Source: Acholeplasmataceae bacterium UBA5617
GTDB taxonomy: Bacteria > Bacillota_I > Bacilli_A > Acholeplasmatales > Acholeplasmataceae
DNA length: 22,848 bases
Direction of reading: 5' to 3'
NCBI GenBank assembly: GCA_002424575.1
Contig: DIKN01000115.1
Location: 1-22,848, forward strand
The translations under genes were made by a program, and so were the position numbers. The first letter of the stretch is position 1. The number at the start of each line of letters is the position of its first letter. This document shows positions 22,233-22,848 of the stretch, piece by piece. Below the pieces are notes generated by a model. It saw only the letters and a list, made by a program, of their open reading frames with translations. It ran no database searches and had not been told where the DNA came from.

Positions 22233-22848
22233 TCTCAACAACATATTCAAATTGATTCTTGCCTTTACTTTTCACTTCATAGAGAATTTTATCCGCTTTG
22301 CGGATGACATCATGTCGTTTGGTAGCTTTCATCACACCGATGGAGACGGTTATACCGCGTTCATCGGGATAAAATCTGAGTTGACGTGTCTCTTCAATAA
22401 TCTTTTGAGCAATCGATTTAACCTGTTCATCCGTATCCCAAAATAGTCCAACAAACTCATCGCCCCCCAAACGATAAAATTGATTGTAACCTTTTTGATG
22501 GCTTATAAGTACTTTAGCGAAAGCCATTAAGTACTCATTTCCCAAAGCGTGACCGTGGGTGTCGTTAATCGGTTTAAAGTCATCAAGATCTAAATACATC
22601 ACGTGGAAATCGGGAAGCATGTAGCGTTCTCCATAGTGAAAATCTAAGGTGTATTTATTGAAGAGTCCCGTCAATGCATCGCGGTGTGATTTTTCATAGT
22701 TAATTTCTTCTGCATTCATACCTTCTGTGACTTCATAGATGAAATAGGCAACCAGGTGTTGTGCATGCTCAACAGGCATCATATCCATCGTAATCCAATA
22801 ACGTCCTGATGGCGTGAGAATGGGGAATGTTGTTGAAGATTCTTTGGT
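22228..22848 (-). CDS. GGDEF-domain protein, C-terminal part (cut by window edge)
   Basis: The frame is open to the window edge (about 206 visible codons), so the Met codon at 22788 is probably internal. The visible N-terminal part (GRYWITMDMMPVEHAQHLVA) resembles the end of a PAS-like sensor domain. The GGDEF domain follows, with DALTGLFNKYTLD, LDLDDFKPINDTHGH, an intact RLGGDEFVGLF and the ADKILYEVKSKGKN end. Such domains make c-di-GMP from two GTP. The inhibitory RxxD site is absent (KGYN in its place). The usual Asp of GHxxGD, which contacts the guanine base, is Asn here (GHALGNEYL). The gene probably encodes a cyclase, but product specificity is open. No EAL domain follows. Confidence 0.9.
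   Translation of the reverse strand, partial: TKESSTTFPILTPSGRYWITMDMMPVEHAQHLVAYFIYEVTEGMNAEEINYEKSHRDALTGLFNKYTLDFHYGERYMLPDFHVMYLDLDDFKPINDTHGHALGNEYLMAFAKVLISHQKGYNQFYRLGGDEFVGLFWDTDEQVKSIAQKIIEETRQLRFYPDERGITVSIGVMKATKRHDVIRKADKILYEVKSKGKNQFEYVVEM

Noticed and set aside
1..22848. CRISPR array, insertion sequence, prophage or other defence system
   Set aside because: No regularly spaced repeats, transposase or integrase frames, or tRNA-linked attachment sites are visible; the window is core genome.

Overview
The window is 22.8 kb of a compact bacterial chromosome. Every gene except one (dps) lies on the minus strand. The gene set, the B. subtilis-like gene order (prfA-prmC...rpiB-upp-atp; gdpP-rplI-dnaB next to rpsF-ssb-rpsR) and the strong AGGAGG ribosome binding sites point to the Bacillota/Mycoplasmatota. 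A GdpP-L9 fusion gene and a sodium-type ATP synthase c subunit suggest a relative of Acholeplasma, but no rRNA is present to prove it. TGA is used as a stop codon (prfA, atpI, htrA, the GGDEF gene) alongside TAA and TAG, so the standard bacterial code applies and this is not a UGA=Trp mycoplasma.

Layout from left to right (transcription runs right to left): (1) 1-4740: rpiB-upp-atpZ-atpI-atpB-atpE-atpF-atpH-atpA, an F1Fo ATP synthase operon led by two metabolic genes and cut by the window edge inside atpA. (2) 4743-6607: typA (BipA) alone, with its own promoter and a terminator. (3) 6633-8629: prfA-prmC, release factor 1 and its methyltransferase. (4) 8699-9202: dps, the only plus-strand gene, divergent from prfA and convergent with dnaB; two back-to-back terminators separate it from dnaB. 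(5) 9207-13100: a fused gdpP-rplI gene followed by dnaB. (6) 13117-14202: rpsF-ssb-rpsR. (7) 14203-14372: non-coding spacer. (8) 14373-16770: tatD-htrA-pncC. (9) 16813-21357: the str operon rpsL-rpsG-fusA-tuf, with an extra promoter before tuf. (10) 21381-22192: an unrecognised secreted, membrane-anchored protein. (11) 22201-22848: the C-terminal part of a GGDEF protein, running off the window.

Most of the window is core housekeeping. The most notable item is the single reading frame joining the c-di-AMP phosphodiesterase GdpP to ribosomal protein L9. At the junction there is a strong internal Shine-Dalgarno sequence and a GTG codon exactly where ordinary L9 would begin, so the gene may give both a fusion and free L9. 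Other points of interest are the complete Na+-binding signature in AtpE, inverted repeats overlapping three promoters (rpiB, gdpP-rplI, tuf), a possible pseudoknot over the rpsF ribosome binding site, an altered base-recognition residue in the GGDEF protein, and the unrecognised surface protein. I see no CRISPR array, insertion sequence, prophage, tRNA or rRNA gene. I did not find a clear candidate for a wholly new multi-gene system.
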